DNA of 64,000 nt from Spirochaetota bacterium (GTDB lineage Bacteria; Spirochaetota; Brachyspiria; Brachyspirales; JACRPF01). This document shows positions 26,464 through 36,392 of this stretch, piece after piece. The translations under genes and the position numbers were made by a program. The notes beneath the pieces were generated by a model, which searched no databases, was not told the DNA's origin, and was given only the letters and a program-made list of their open reading frames with translations. Positions within the stretch are counted from its first letter, which is position 1, and each line of letters begins with the position of its first letter. The stretch lies in assembly GCA_016214035.1 (NCBI GenBank), contig JACRPF010000007.1, positions 186,001 through 250,000 on the forward strand. Reading direction: 5' to 3'.

Positions 26464-29400
26464 TTATCGTGCCGGCGATAATAATCCGAATCCGTAGAGA
26501 TTGGCGTCCCGCTTTCTGCCGAGACCGCCGAACCATTCCATGAAACGGACCCGGCCTTTGCCGTCGTCTTCGTTGACGAGAAAATTGAATCGCACGGGTG
26601 TTGCATCCGATCGAATCGAAAACCCTATCCTGTCAAAAGGGATATATACTTCATATACCGTTCTTGCACCTGCACGCTGTACCGCCCGCGGAATATCCCA
26701 TCGGCCTTCCGCCGTTCCGCCCGCGGAGGATCGTCCCCAGGCGATCGGGCCCGACGAGGTAAGCGCAAGCGCGAACGAACTTGTCGTCCCGTCGTCGCTC
26801 ATGATGCCAATTTCCACGCTGTCGCCGTTCACGATGTCAGCCCCGCCCCCCTGCTGCACATGTACGTCATCGGCGACATCGCATGCAAAATAGAATCCCT
26901 TGCCGTCATGCGCGGCGTATGTCTTCACCGAAAGGTCTTTCGCGTTCTTCCATTGCGGAATCGTTGGATCGAACGTAAGCTCAACCACCGACTGCATGGA
27001 ATCCACGACGATAGGTTTGAGTCCGGCTGCGGCGGATAGTGAACCGTTTACGACGAAACCGCCGGGCACAAATGACATCGGATACGATACGCAAAGCGCA
27101 AGCGGCTTCACCGCGTTACGGACTTTGACCTGTGCGGCGTTGACGGAAAAGAAAAAATTCTTCTGCCCGAATGTCTCGGCGCTGTCGATAGTCACCGAAA
27201 ACGGCAGCACGCGCGCGGCAGCATCTTTTGCCAAGGTGCAAATCCCTCCGGCAATCTTTGATCCTCCGTCGTTATTGAGCGCAACATCCACGGATACGGC
27301 ATCATTCCAGATATTCGTCACGGTCGCGGAGAACACCGCCGTTCCTCCCGGGACCGCGTATACGGCTGACGGAGCTGAAAGAAAATTGACATCGCTTTTT
27401 GCGCCGGCGACCAGCGTTTTCCCACCGACGGCAAGGTAGATCGGATATCCCGAAACGGTTATCGATACTTTCCCGTCATCAGGCATCAGCGTTTCACTTT
27501 TCCCGAACATGTCAGTCCGGGTGACCGCAGCAGAAGCGTTGAGCGTGAACACGACGTTCGCGCCGGCAGTTTTCGGCCAGAGCACGTATACCGTCCCGCC
27601 CGACGCGCGTGTGAACCGATAGCAGTCGAGGCGTGCATCAAGATCGGCCGCACCATCGGGAGAAGTATTCGCAAGCTCACGGATAAGTTCGTTGTACGCC
27701 ACAAACGCCGGCTTCACGCGATTATCCGTGTTTACAAGACCGAACGAATCGTCGGCGCCGGGGTCCATATCCCAATAATCCTTAAGCGTGAACCACGAAT
27801 AGAACTCCGTCATCGGGCGCGACTTCGCATAGGTGATCTTCTTCACGAGCGTCACCGCCTGCGAGCGATAGCCGCCGTAATCATAAAGCGATCGGTCGCC
27901 GGCTTCCGTATTGCAGATGGGAACAGTAACGCCGGCTTCCTTGAGATACGCCTCGACCATCTCCTGCCGCGCCATATAATTTTCATGCGGTCCGTGCGCG
28001 TGGAATGCGGCCACATCGTAATATCCCTTACCGAGCACATAAACGTCCCGGGTGAAGTTTTTCTTTTCCTTCGGATGCTTCACGGTAACGCCGCCGGTGG
28101 TCACGCGTATGTTCGGCGCGGTCTTCTTGAACTCGGTATAGAACGTCTTCAGCATGGCAAGATAGTCGTCGATGGTGCCCTGGAAGAAATCGAGATCGGG
28201 CTCGTTCCAGAACTCGATGTACTTCACACCGGGAAACTGCGACAGATATGACCCGAGATTTCTCACGTGCGCGGCAAATGCGGCATAATCCGTGGGAGGC
28301 TTACGATAAGCGCCGCCGGTGAATTCGGGAACCACACCGTAGCTTACGAAAGAATCGATATCGTATTTGGCAAGTTCCTGAAGCTTCGGCGTGAATCCGT
28401 CCGCCATGTTCGTATTCCCCGCCTCGAATTCGAAACGACCGCCGGTTATGCCGAACCGCTCAATGTCTATGCCGAGCGCGGCCATCCACGTTTTATGGAG
28501 CGCATTCTCCTCATCGCCTTTCCACATCTCCTGGTCTTCGCAGCCGAAAAACATCGCCGATCTGTTGATGCGTTTGCCGTTGGGCGTGAACACGCCGAAC
28601 ATATCCTCAAGCCCGTACGCCGCCGCGCCGGAGACCGACAGCACGACGCGATAATGCCCCACAGCCATCGCGGGGAACGTGAAATGCACTACCGATTCCG
28701 CATTCGCGCCGACATCAACCGCCTGCACAGCCTTGGTCACCGGTTTGCCGAAGAAATCCGCGATGGATAGTGCTATCGACACGTTCGTCGGCTTGTTCAT
28801 GCCATTGCGGACACGATAATCGAGAAGCACCGGTTCGTCCGGCATATAGCCGATACCGCGATAGACCGGTGAAACGGATATCATCTGCTTTCCGTCGGTG
28901 GTCTCGCCCGACAGTGCGATGTCATCAAGATATATTTCACCATCGCCCTTTGATCTGGAGATGAAATTGACCGCGGATACATATACCGGATAATCCAGCG
29001 ATGACGCGCCTTTCGCATGCGTTTCATCGAACGGTATCGAGTACTCCTTCCATTGATCCTTTTCAAGCGTCACCGCTTCCGTCGTGACCTTTTTTCCTTT
29101 TATGTCGGACAGTTCGATAGATATCCTGCCGTCGTGACCCTTCGGGTTCGCGAAGAACGAAAGCTCGCTGAGCGACTGCATCTTCTGCTCCATGATCTTT
29201 GCCCGTATGAATCGATGACGGTATGGCCCCGCAGGCTCGGTGAACGAATAGCGTATCACGCCGGCGTAGTCGCCGCCGCACGTCTCCTTTTTCGTCGATG
29301 AAAGATAGATGTGTCCCGCAAACCATTTCCCTTTCACGCCCTCACCGCCCTGATGCCGCCAGGTGCCCACATCCTCGAAATCGCAGACCACGCGTTTGAC

Positions 29401-30078
29401 GGAGACGCCTTTGACATAGGCGCGGTATCGTGCGTTGATCTCAGCCGCCGTGAGCACGCGGGAATAGACGCGAACTTCGTCAACGGAGCCGCGGAGTCCG
29501 TCCTTCGCCCACGACCCCGCCTTCCCCAGCAGCACCGGGCCGTCGACAGCGGGCACAGCAAGACCTGCAGCCTTCACGAAAGGCACGCCGTTCAGATACA
29601 GCATGAGGTTTTTTCCGTCATACGTACCGGCCACATGATACCAGACGTCGGGCAGTATTTGTTCTTTTTCCGTCTGGACAAGAGCGTTTTTTTTGTCATC
29701 GCCGTTCACGATGAACCGGAAACCGGCTCCGGCGGAACGGAACACGATACTGTATCCCGTACCGCCTGCTGTATTCCATCGGGTGACGATACCCGACCAC
29801 TCCTGCTGCGTCGTATCAAGCTTTACCCATGTCTCAAGCGTCACTGCGTTACCCGGCGTGGACGCCACAGATGCTTCGGCGGAGGAACTGCCGTCAAAAG
29901 CGAGCGCCTTGCCGCTCACCCCGTCGACAAATGACACGCCGCCGTTTCGTCTGCCGTCGAACGATCCGTCATCGAAATTCCACGATGCGACCGTGTCATC
30001 CGCGGCGGTAATCACTGACAGCACGGCGGCAAAGAACATGCCGGTAATCGTGACCCGTCGACGATACATAGAACACAT
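26464..30078 (-). CDS. Multidomain secreted glycoside hydrolase: LamG, clan-A hydrolase, CBM9-like
   Basis: 1204 residues from ATG 30078 (GGAG at good spacing). Residues 1-26 are a signal peptide. About 28-210 form a LamG/concanavalin domain (VASWNFDDGSFDGRRNGG, LETWVKLDT, VDEVRVYSRVLTAAEI). About 215-395 are a beta-sandwich and 400-510 Ig-like. A TIM barrel follows, with KYIEFWNEPDLDFF giving acid/base candidate Glu626 and CNTEAGDRS giving nucleophile candidate Glu725, as in GH39/GH5-type clan A enzymes. The last 180 residues resemble a CBM9-type domain (FYFACDVADDVHVQQ, NGDSVEIGI). The substrate is unknown. A XylR-like regulator lies directly upstream. Confidence 0.82.
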   Translation of the reverse strand: MCSMYRRRVTITGMFFAAVLSVITAADDTVASWNFDDGSFDGRRNGGVSFVDGVSGKALAFDGSSSAEASVASTPGNAVTLETWVKLDTTQQEWSGIVTRWNTAGGTGYSIVFRSAGAGFRFIVNGDDKKNALVQTEKEQILPDVWYHVAGTYDGKNLMLYLNGVPFVKAAGLAVPAVDGPVLLGKAGSWAKDGLRGSVDEVRVYSRVLTAAEINARYRAYVKGVSVKRVVCDFEDVGTWRHQGGEGVKGKWFAGHIYLSSTKKETCGGDYAGVIRYSFTEPAGPYRHRFIRAKIMEQKMQSLSELSFFANPKGHDGRISIELSDIKGKKVTTEAVTLEKDQWKEYSIPFDETHAKGASSLDYPVYVSAVNFISRSKGDGEIYLDDIALSGETTDGKQMISVSPVYRGIGYMPDEPVLLDYRVRNGMNKPTNVSIALSIADFFGKPVTKAVQAVDVGANAESVVHFTFPAMAVGHYRVVLSVSGAAAYGLEDMFGVFTPNGKRINRSAMFFGCEDQEMWKGDEENALHKTWMAALGIDIERFGITGGRFEFEAGNTNMADGFTPKLQELAKYDIDSFVSYGVVPEFTGGAYRKPPTDYAAFAAHVRNLGSYLSQFPGVKYIEFWNEPDLDFFQGTIDDYLAMLKTFYTEFKKTAPNIRVTTGGVTVKHPKEKKNFTRDVYVLGKGYYDVAAFHAHGPHENYMARQEMVEAYLKEAGVTVPICNTEAGDRSLYDYGGYRSQAVTLVKKITYAKSRPMTEFYSWFTLKDYWDMDPGADDSFGLVNTDNRVKPAFVAYNELIRELANTSPDGAADLDARLDCYRFTRASGGTVYVLWPKTAGANVVFTLNASAAVTRTDMFGKSETLMPDDGKVSITVSGYPIYLAVGGKTLVAGAKSDVNFLSAPSAVYAVPGGTAVFSATVTNIWNDAVSVDVALNNDGGSKIAGGICTLAKDAAARVLPFSVTIDSAETFGQKNFFFSVNAAQVKVRNAVKPLALCVSYPMSFVPGGFVVNGSLSAAAGLKPIVVDSMQSVVELTFDPTIPQWKNAKDLSVKTYAAHDGKGFYFACDVADDVHVQQGGGADIVNGDSVEIGIMSDDGTTSSFALALTSSGPIAWGRSSAGGTAEGRWDIPRAVQRAGARTVYEVYIPFDRIGFSIRSDATPVRFNFLVNEDDGKGRVRFMEWFGGLGRKRDANLYGFGLLSPAR

Positions 30079-30171
30079 ACTAAAGCTCCTGCGATCAAAA
30101 TATCATCGACAGTATACGACAAATACGGCATAAACGACGGGCATGAGTTAATGTCTCACTGCGGGCAGGGC

Positions 30172-31434
30172 TTAAGATTTTTTGCCGCTTCGCATACGAT
30201 ACATCGTCGGCGAACATCCGTATTTGATGCGGAACAGTTTATTGAACGAACCGTGATCACGATAACCGACATCGAAAAGTATATCGAGTACCGGCCGTCG
30301 TGTGTTCTCCAGAAAAAACGCCGCTTTCTGGAGCCGCTGATCGCTGACATATCGCTTGAACGTAATCCCGAACACGTTTTTGAACTTCGCCGAAAAGTAC
30401 GCCGGATGAAAGCCCGTAATCCGCGCGAGCACCGGGAGAAGATCGGCCTCCGCATATTTATCATCGAGCAGATCGAGTACGCGGTTTCTGAAAAGAGCAT
30501 CCCCGGCCGCCGCCGGTGTAAGCGGGCCGTGCACTGCGGACAGTCGCGTCATCAGCCGCGGCACAATACGTATCACCTGCCCGCGCTTCGGCCGCAGCCC
30601 CGTGATCATCTCGATGAGCATCTGCGCGGCAATCTCTCCCGCCTGAGAAAAGTCCTGACGTATCGTGGTGAGAAATGAAACACCGTAGGGCTCGAACTCA
30701 AGTCCGAAGTCGTCGATACCGGTGACAGCGACATCGTCGGGAACCGTAATCCCGCGTTCCTTGAGAAAATGGATGAGTGCCCCGGCAACAGAGTCATTGA
30801 CGCAGAGAAATACTTCCGGCTGCCCCTGCTCCATCACTCGGGCAAACACGCTGGCGAGCAGTTTGCGTCGTGCCGGCGACGGGAGCGCATTCCAGCCATG
30901 CCGCAGCAGATTGGCCTGAGCGGCAGAAAATGCCTCGGCACAGCGGCCATGGTCATAATACCGCGATTCGATGACAGCGGACGTCTTCATCGCGGCATAT
31001 GAACGGAAAGCAGCGTCCCGTTCCCTCGACCAGTACGCGTTGAACGGATCGATATACACGATGCGTCTGAATCCCGAACCGACAAGGTGATCGATGAGCA
31101 TCCGTACCGCTGCGGCATTATCAAGCTGTATCGTGTTCATCCCGGGTGTTACGATATCACCCATGATGCTCACGCACGGAACGGAAAGCGCATCCCGCGC
31201 CCAGGGATATTTTTTATCAAGCGGTGAAAGGATGATGCCGTCATAACGACGGTTCAGATCGGCTGCGGACGGCGGTTTCATACCAACGGCTACGAAATAA
31301 CTGTCGCACATGCAGGATAGCAGCTTCGCACGCGCGTTCACCCCGTGCATCGCGGCGTATACGGTATTTATCTCCCGGTGGCTCACGCTCGCATGACCGT
31401 TCGAGCGGCTGAAATCGATATAGGCAATGCGCAT
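30172..31434 (-). CDS. XylR-type regulator: LacI-like sensor fused to AraC DNA-binding domain
   Basis: 420 residues, close to E. coli XylR. Residues about 1-290 are a sugar-binding LacI/GalR-like domain (DGIILSPLD, VPCVSIMGDI, NDSVAGALIHFLKERGITVPDDVAVTGIDD, LTTIRQDFSQAGEIAAQMLIEMI). Residues about 310-415 are two AraC helix-turn-helix motifs (DLLPVLARITGFHPAYFSAKFKNVFG, VLDILFDVGYRDHGSFNKLFRIKYG). Proteins with this layout activate pentose or glycan genes on sugar binding. It lies 93 bases before the LamG hydrolase on the same strand, its likely target. AGGACG precedes the ATG. Confidence 0.9.
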   Translation of the reverse strand: MRIAYIDFSRSNGHASVSHREINTVYAAMHGVNARAKLLSCMCDSYFVAVGMKPPSAADLNRRYDGIILSPLDKKYPWARDALSVPCVSIMGDIVTPGMNTIQLDNAAAVRMLIDHLVGSGFRRIVYIDPFNAYWSRERDAAFRSYAAMKTSAVIESRYYDHGRCAEAFSAAQANLLRHGWNALPSPARRKLLASVFARVMEQGQPEVFLCVNDSVAGALIHFLKERGITVPDDVAVTGIDDFGLEFEPYGVSFLTTIRQDFSQAGEIAAQMLIEMITGLRPKRGQVIRIVPRLMTRLSAVHGPLTPAAAGDALFRNRVLDLLDDKYAEADLLPVLARITGFHPAYFSAKFKNVFGITFKRYVSDQRLQKAAFFLENTRRPVLDILFDVGYRDHGSFNKLFRIKYGCSPTMYRMRSGKKS

Positions 31435-31465
31435 CAGCGGACGTCCTGTGTTCTTGTATCGATCA

Positions 31466-31882
31466 TCAGCACGACAGTCCGGTACCGAGTTTTGTTTTGA
31501 TACGCATATTCCGTAACGGCGCCGGATACGTTATCGATTTAAAATACCTTACCATTTCATCCCGAAGCTCCTCGCTCGCTCTACCGCCGCAGACATTTTC
31601 ACGCACAATCTCATACCCGGAGATCCTCCCCCGGCAATCGATGGTGAATATGACGTCGATATAAATATATGAACATCCGGCGCAGGACATTTCCAGGCCG
31701 TGCTTGCGGAGTATATCCCGGTATTCGCCGCGAAACCATGTTTCATGAATCATCAGCCACGCTTTTCCGGCATCGCCTTTCAACTGATAATCATTGATTA
31801 TCGCGGGAGGAACGCAGGCGATAACGTTGAGAAATATAAAGAAAAAGACCAGCATAAACATTTGTTTGAAATTCAATGCCAT
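31466..31882 (-). CDS. Small lipoprotein with TonB-C-like fold
   Basis: 138 residues. The lipoprotein signal ends NVIAC (Cys23). Residues about 70-138 carry the TonB C-terminal pattern: YIDVIFTIDCRGRISGYEIV, a short helix (ASEELRDEMVRYFKS), then TYPAP and IKTKLGT. Free-standing lipoproteins of this type occur in spirochaetes and other diderms, and none is characterised. Four cysteines near residues 66-98 and 138 could form disulphides. It is 31 bases upstream of the XylR-type gene, so it may head that transcript. AGGAG precedes the ATG. Confidence 0.55.
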   Translation of the reverse strand: MALNFKQMFMLVFFFIFLNVIACVPPAIINDYQLKGDAGKAWLMIHETWFRGEYRDILRKHGLEMSCAGCSYIYIDVIFTIDCRGRISGYEIVRENVCGGRASEELRDEMVRYFKSITYPAPLRNMRIKTKLGTGLSC

Positions 31883-32120
31883 TGATAAACCGCTCCTACG
31901 GCATGCTGATCAACAGCATTACGCCGATATATCCATCGTAAACCAAGTAAACCGTAAAGTCAATGAAAACAGCGACGACGATACGGCATCGCTGTACGGG
32001 CGGTAAATACGCCAACTGCCGCGGAAAATACGCAAAGAATGCGCGGCTCGACAATCCTATTATATACGGTACCATGGTCATCACATACGAAATGATCATG
32101 TAATCACAGGAGCCGGAAAA

Positions 32121-34235
32121 ATGAACAAACGATTCCCCGTCGGTGCCACCTATGCCCCGCTCGCCAAGGCAACGGAGGTTGACATTTCCGAATGGGACAG
32201 TGATATAAAAACACTCGCAAAGATCGGGCTCAACACCTTCAGGCTTTTTATCGCCTGGGACAGAATTGAAAAAAAGCACGGCATACGCGATTTTTCCCGG
32301 GTGGATCGCGCCTTTGAACTTGCCGCAACATACGGCGTGAACGTCATCGCCAATGCCGGCGGAACGTTTGCCAACCTGCAGGCGATATATCCCCCGCGGT
32401 GGCTGCTCACCGAATGCGGATGCCAGCCGCTTGTCGAAACACCTGATGCTAACGACAGGACAAACACGCCGCCCCGCATCAAGCTCTGTTACGACGACCC
32501 CGTATATCAGCGTGAAGCCCTTGCATTCATCACCGAGGCGGTAGCGCGGTATAAAGATCATCCGTCGCTGCTCGCATGGTCGGGATGGAATGAACCGCGG
32601 GTGCCTGTGTGTTTCTGCCCGCATACGCTCGCGCTGTTCCGCATCTGGCTGACAAAAAAATACGGCAGTCTCGATGCGCTCATTACCGCATGGAGCACCG
32701 AGTTCCCGCTGCACTATGATTCCTGGGATGAGATATATCCGCAGATAAAGACAGGTTTCGAACACGGCGGTTATGCCGCATGGCTCGATTGGAAACACTT
32801 CTGTTATCAGAACCGTTCGGATAAATTCCGCATCATCGCCGAAACCATAAAACGCGCGGACGCATCGCATCCGGTACTGTCGCATCTCTGCGGACCGCAT
32901 GACGCCGACATATTCGACAGCGAGGACATCGGAGGAACATCTATCTATACCTATTTCAGGAGAGGCGGCGAGCGTATCGAGCTTACGGACAACGAACTTG
33001 GCAGAACGCTGAACTGGAACGCGGCGCTCATGACAACGGGGTACCGTAAGAACAGGATGGAGCCGGAAAGTTTCTGGGTCATGGAGACCGAGGCCGGCCC
33101 GGTGAGCTGGGTGCATAACCTCATGCCGCGCACCTATTCCGGCCGAAAGATGAACGCACGCGACATGATTTTTGTAGGGCACGGAGCGCGGTGTCTGCTC
33201 CGCTGGCTGTACCGCAGCAGAATATCCGACGCACAGGCCGGCGAATTCAATCTCGTTGGCTGGGACGGCTCGGTGACACAGCGTGCCGATGAGTTCGGAA
33301 AATTATCGAAATTCCTCAACGCGAACGCGGAACTGTTTCTAACGAATCTGCCGGCGAAAACTGACGTTGGGATTCTCGCTCCTGATGACTCCGTCAAAAT
33401 GCTTTTCGACGCCGAGGAAGCCGGCCACAAATACTCCGGACTTGCCGAATCCTGGTACACGGCGCTCGCACATACCGGAATCCCCGCACGAACGCTCAAC
33501 GACCGGCAGGTGTTTGAAGGCGCGCTTGCCGGACTCAAAGCGCTGATAATACCGATGCGTCCGTATGTCGGCAGTGAAATGGCAAAACAGCTTGCCGATT
33601 TCACTGCTGCCGGAGGGCTGCTCATTGTCGAAGCGCCGTTCGCAACCAAGAACATGGCCGCCATTCACTGGCAGAAAACTCCCGGGGCGGGTCTGGCCGA
33701 CGTTTTCGGCGCGCAGGTCTACGATCTTGAAAAGCTGCTGGAGGATAATTGCGGCGATATCCCCGGGTTCGACTTCAAAGCTGTCATGCGGACGGGCGGC
33801 TGTTCAGTTGATGCAACGTACTCTGACGGCGCCCCGGCTATCATCTCCAGCAGCTACGGCAAAGGACGCGCGGTGATGTTCAATTCAATAGTCTCCGCGC
33901 GCTATTCATGGAGCGGCGGTTGTGCACTGCGCAATCGCCTCATCGCGTATCTTGCAGCTGCTGATGTGCACCCGCGACACAAACTCACATGTGCTGACAG
34001 CGCAAAGAACGAAGCGACCAGCGTTTTATACCGCACGCTCCCGGACGGCCGAACGATGCTCACCGTCGTCAATTTCAGCGCGGATAAAAATGATATAACG
34101 CTCACGATGGCACAGAGAAATAAGCCGGCGTTCACACTGCTCGGCACATCGGATGCGGCTGCGTCGATAAACATCAGCGGCAACGCCATCGGGTTTAAGG
34201 CTGAACCGTTCGCGTGGGCGGTATTTATAGGATAG
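32121..34235 (+). CDS. Beta-galactosidase, GH42-like
   Basis: 704 residues, normal for GH42. The TIM barrel has LLAWSGWNEPR, with Glu158 as acid/base, and FWVMETEAGPVSW, with Glu322 as nucleophile. A trimerisation-type Rossmann domain follows at about 400-600 (VGILAPDDSVKMLF, LKALIIPMRPYVGSEMAKQLADFTAAGGLLIVEAPF) and a small beta domain closes the protein. There is no signal peptide, so it is cytoplasmic and hydrolyses beta-galactosides or related oligosaccharides. It forms a pair with the next hydrolase 19 bases downstream. GGAG precedes the ATG. Related GH42 members also cleave alpha-L-arabinosides. Confidence 0.88.
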   Translation: MNKRFPVGATYAPLAKATEVDISEWDSDIKTLAKIGLNTFRLFIAWDRIEKKHGIRDFSRVDRAFELAATYGVNVIANAGGTFANLQAIYPPRWLLTECGCQPLVETPDANDRTNTPPRIKLCYDDPVYQREALAFITEAVARYKDHPSLLAWSGWNEPRVPVCFCPHTLALFRIWLTKKYGSLDALITAWSTEFPLHYDSWDEIYPQIKTGFEHGGYAAWLDWKHFCYQNRSDKFRIIAETIKRADASHPVLSHLCGPHDADIFDSEDIGGTSIYTYFRRGGERIELTDNELGRTLNWNAALMTTGYRKNRMEPESFWVMETEAGPVSWVHNLMPRTYSGRKMNARDMIFVGHGARCLLRWLYRSRISDAQAGEFNLVGWDGSVTQRADEFGKLSKFLNANAELFLTNLPAKTDVGILAPDDSVKMLFDAEEAGHKYSGLAESWYTALAHTGIPARTLNDRQVFEGALAGLKALIIPMRPYVGSEMAKQLADFTAAGGLLIVEAPFATKNMAAIHWQKTPGAGLADVFGAQVYDLEKLLEDNCGDIPGFDFKAVMRTGGCSVDATYSDGAPAIISSSYGKGRAVMFNSIVSARYSWSGGCALRNRLIAYLAAADVHPRHKLTCADSAKNEATSVLYRTLPDGRTMLTVVNFSADKNDITLTMAQRNKPAFTLLGTSDAAASINISGNAIGFKAEPFAWAVFIG

Positions 34236-34254
34236 ACTCAGGAGCGGGCTTAAA

Positions 34255-36273
34255 ATGAGATTACACTGCACACATGAATCGGCCAGAGGCAGGAATTATG
34301 TTCCGCCGCCTGTCGGTAACGGCGACATCTCCGCCATGATCGACATGCAGGGAATACAGCGGCAGACCAGACATTGCGGCATGATCCCCGGCATACGACG
34401 CGCGGGACGCCGTTATGATACACCGCTGCGGGAATTGATACCCTTTGGTTTCATCGAACAGTCAACCGGGGAACCAGTATTATGGACGCAGGAACTCGAT
34501 ACGGCCCGGGCACTTATCACTACAGATTGCACATACCGCAACGGCAATGAGATCAGGAGCGAGGTATTCGCCCATCTTGATATGCCGGTCATTGCATTGC
34601 GTAAAACATTCAAAGGGCCATATACGTTCAGCTATATACTTGCATCACCCGAGTCTACGCAACTGCTGCCAAAACGCATGCAGATAACATCCGCCATCAC
34701 CGGCCACGGGATTGATATCAGTTATACTATTGCCGGACTGGAGCCGTATAACGGAATCATTTCACTGCATTGCGACCGTCCCGCGAAAATTGATGTTGAA
34801 GGCAACATATTCCGGATGACGGTTGCGGATGGACCGGCAAGCTTTTTCATCGTCTTCTCGGACACACGTGACGATGAAGATGTACGTGGCTTCAACCGGA
34901 AAACCGTTGATGCGGTGCAGAAAAACGGTTTCGACGGACTGATCAAATCACATGGCACATCATGGGCCGAATTCTGGACAGCGGGACATGTCGCATTGCC
35001 GGACCGCCTGCAGCAGGAGGTATACGAGACATCATTGTATCACCTCCGTATTTCCGCAACCAAATGGTCGATTCCGGTCGGCATATTCGACACGCACTGG
35101 CATGGACGCTACTTCGGATTCGACGAACATTTCTGCCACATGGGACTGTTAACGAGCGGCCATATCGATATCGCCAGACGCGTCACCGAATTCAGACACC
35201 GTATCCTGAACAAGGCGATACAGCGCTCCTTCTCATATTTCGGCGAAAGCAATGCGGACACCGGTGCGCGTTACTTCTGGGAGACCGACGAGAACGGCGA
35301 CGAATGCACACCTCCCGGATTCTGGCTTGAGCATATCTTCAATATGGCGAATATCGCGCTGAGCGCATGGAATCAATACCTGTACAGCGGGGATATCATC
35401 TACCTCGCAGAGAAGGGCTACGAAGTGATGCTGCGCTGCGCCGACTTCTATCTCAGCCAGTGCGTCTATTCGCTCGGTGACGGCCGTCTGATCGTCGGCA
35501 AATGCACCGACCTTGAACGTCTCGGCGCGGGAAGGGAAAACGCATTCATGACAAGCTGCGGCGTCATCGCCACATTCGAGGCGGCGGCCAAAGCGGCACG
35601 TATCCTCGACAGGGATCAAACGAAGGCGGATCGTTGGGACAGAACAGCGGCGGGTCTGCGCGAGAGTCTCCCCGGCGATGCGGGACGATATATACCCTAC
35701 CCCGGATGCGATAAAAAAAGTATCGCTGTTCTTGCCGGCACATTTCCCTATCAATGCCTGCAGGCGGATGACGTACGGCAGACAAGCGCTATCGATGACT
35801 TTCTTGCAAATGAAAAAGAATTCGGCAATATGTATCCCGTGGGCAATTCGGTCTGCGTCTGGTATGCAGCCTGGAAGGGACTGGTGTTCGCCCGTCTGGG
35901 TAAACTGGATGCAGCCCGGACCTGCATTGCTCAGGCCGCGAACGAAGCGAACTGTTTTTCTGAAATATTTGAAATACGCAATCCTGTCCATCACCCGTGG
36001 TTCACAACCGCGGAAGGCTCCTATGTACAGCTCGTCAATGAAACGCTGCTGCAGTCAGCCATCGGCACGATACAGATCCTGCCGCAAACAGGCGATTGCG
36101 CATTCAAGCTCCCGGCCGTCGGCGGTGTGTCGGTCGAAGCTGCGTTCAAGAACGGCGTTCTACAGTCGTTAACACTTCACGCGCGTGTTGATTACTCAGG
36201 ATCGCTGACGCTGCCGGACAACACGGCAATCACGCTCAGCCTTTCTGCGGGATCATCACAAACGATAATATGA
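34255..36273 (+). CDS. (Alpha/alpha)6-barrel glycoside hydrolase, GH65/GH95-like
   Basis: 672 residues without a signal peptide. It opens with an N-terminal beta domain containing PPPVGNGDISAMI, the GNG turn shared by GH65 and GH95 proteins. The helical barrel starts near residue 245 (SWAEFWTAGHVALPD) and holds FDTHWHGRYFGFDEHF and ARYFWETDENGDE, where Glu343 or the following acids could be the general acid. SAWNQYLYSGDIIYL and SVCVWYAAWKGLVFARLGKLD are further barrel helices. Family and substrate cannot be fixed; fucosidase, phosphorylase and hydrolase relatives all share this fold. It is coupled to the GH42 gene, so both probably act on one imported oligosaccharide. Confidence 0.72.
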   Translation: MRLHCTHESARGRNYVPPPVGNGDISAMIDMQGIQRQTRHCGMIPGIRRAGRRYDTPLRELIPFGFIEQSTGEPVLWTQELDTARALITTDCTYRNGNEIRSEVFAHLDMPVIALRKTFKGPYTFSYILASPESTQLLPKRMQITSAITGHGIDISYTIAGLEPYNGIISLHCDRPAKIDVEGNIFRMTVADGPASFFIVFSDTRDDEDVRGFNRKTVDAVQKNGFDGLIKSHGTSWAEFWTAGHVALPDRLQQEVYETSLYHLRISATKWSIPVGIFDTHWHGRYFGFDEHFCHMGLLTSGHIDIARRVTEFRHRILNKAIQRSFSYFGESNADTGARYFWETDENGDECTPPGFWLEHIFNMANIALSAWNQYLYSGDIIYLAEKGYEVMLRCADFYLSQCVYSLGDGRLIVGKCTDLERLGAGRENAFMTSCGVIATFEAAAKAARILDRDQTKADRWDRTAAGLRESLPGDAGRYIPYPGCDKKSIAVLAGTFPYQCLQADDVRQTSAIDDFLANEKEFGNMYPVGNSVCVWYAAWKGLVFARLGKLDAARTCIAQAANEANCFSEIFEIRNPVHHPWFTTAEGSYVQLVNETLLQSAIGTIQILPQTGDCAFKLPAVGGVSVEAAFKNGVLQSLTLHARVDYSGSLTLPDNTAITLSLSAGSSQTII

Positions 36274-36392
36274 TCCGTATTCACCGCGATTCAACTATCG
36301 TACAGGAACTATTTTCGCCACCACAGCCTCATGCTCAACAGCCTCGAGGATATCGCCCATGGGCTGGCTGTATTTTGAATAGGAATTACGGC

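Noticed and set aside
31896-33182. Long reverse-strand open frame (428 codons) opposite the GH42 gene
   Set aside because: It lies wholly antisense to a gene with intact catalytic motifs, has no family-like sequence and no ribosome site; it is a by-product of GC-rich codon usage.
36330-36375. Possible terminator between the GH65/GH95-like gene and oppF (ACAGCC...GGCTGT)
   Set aside because: The 6-base stem encloses a 22-base loop and has only a short T tract, so it is too weak to call.
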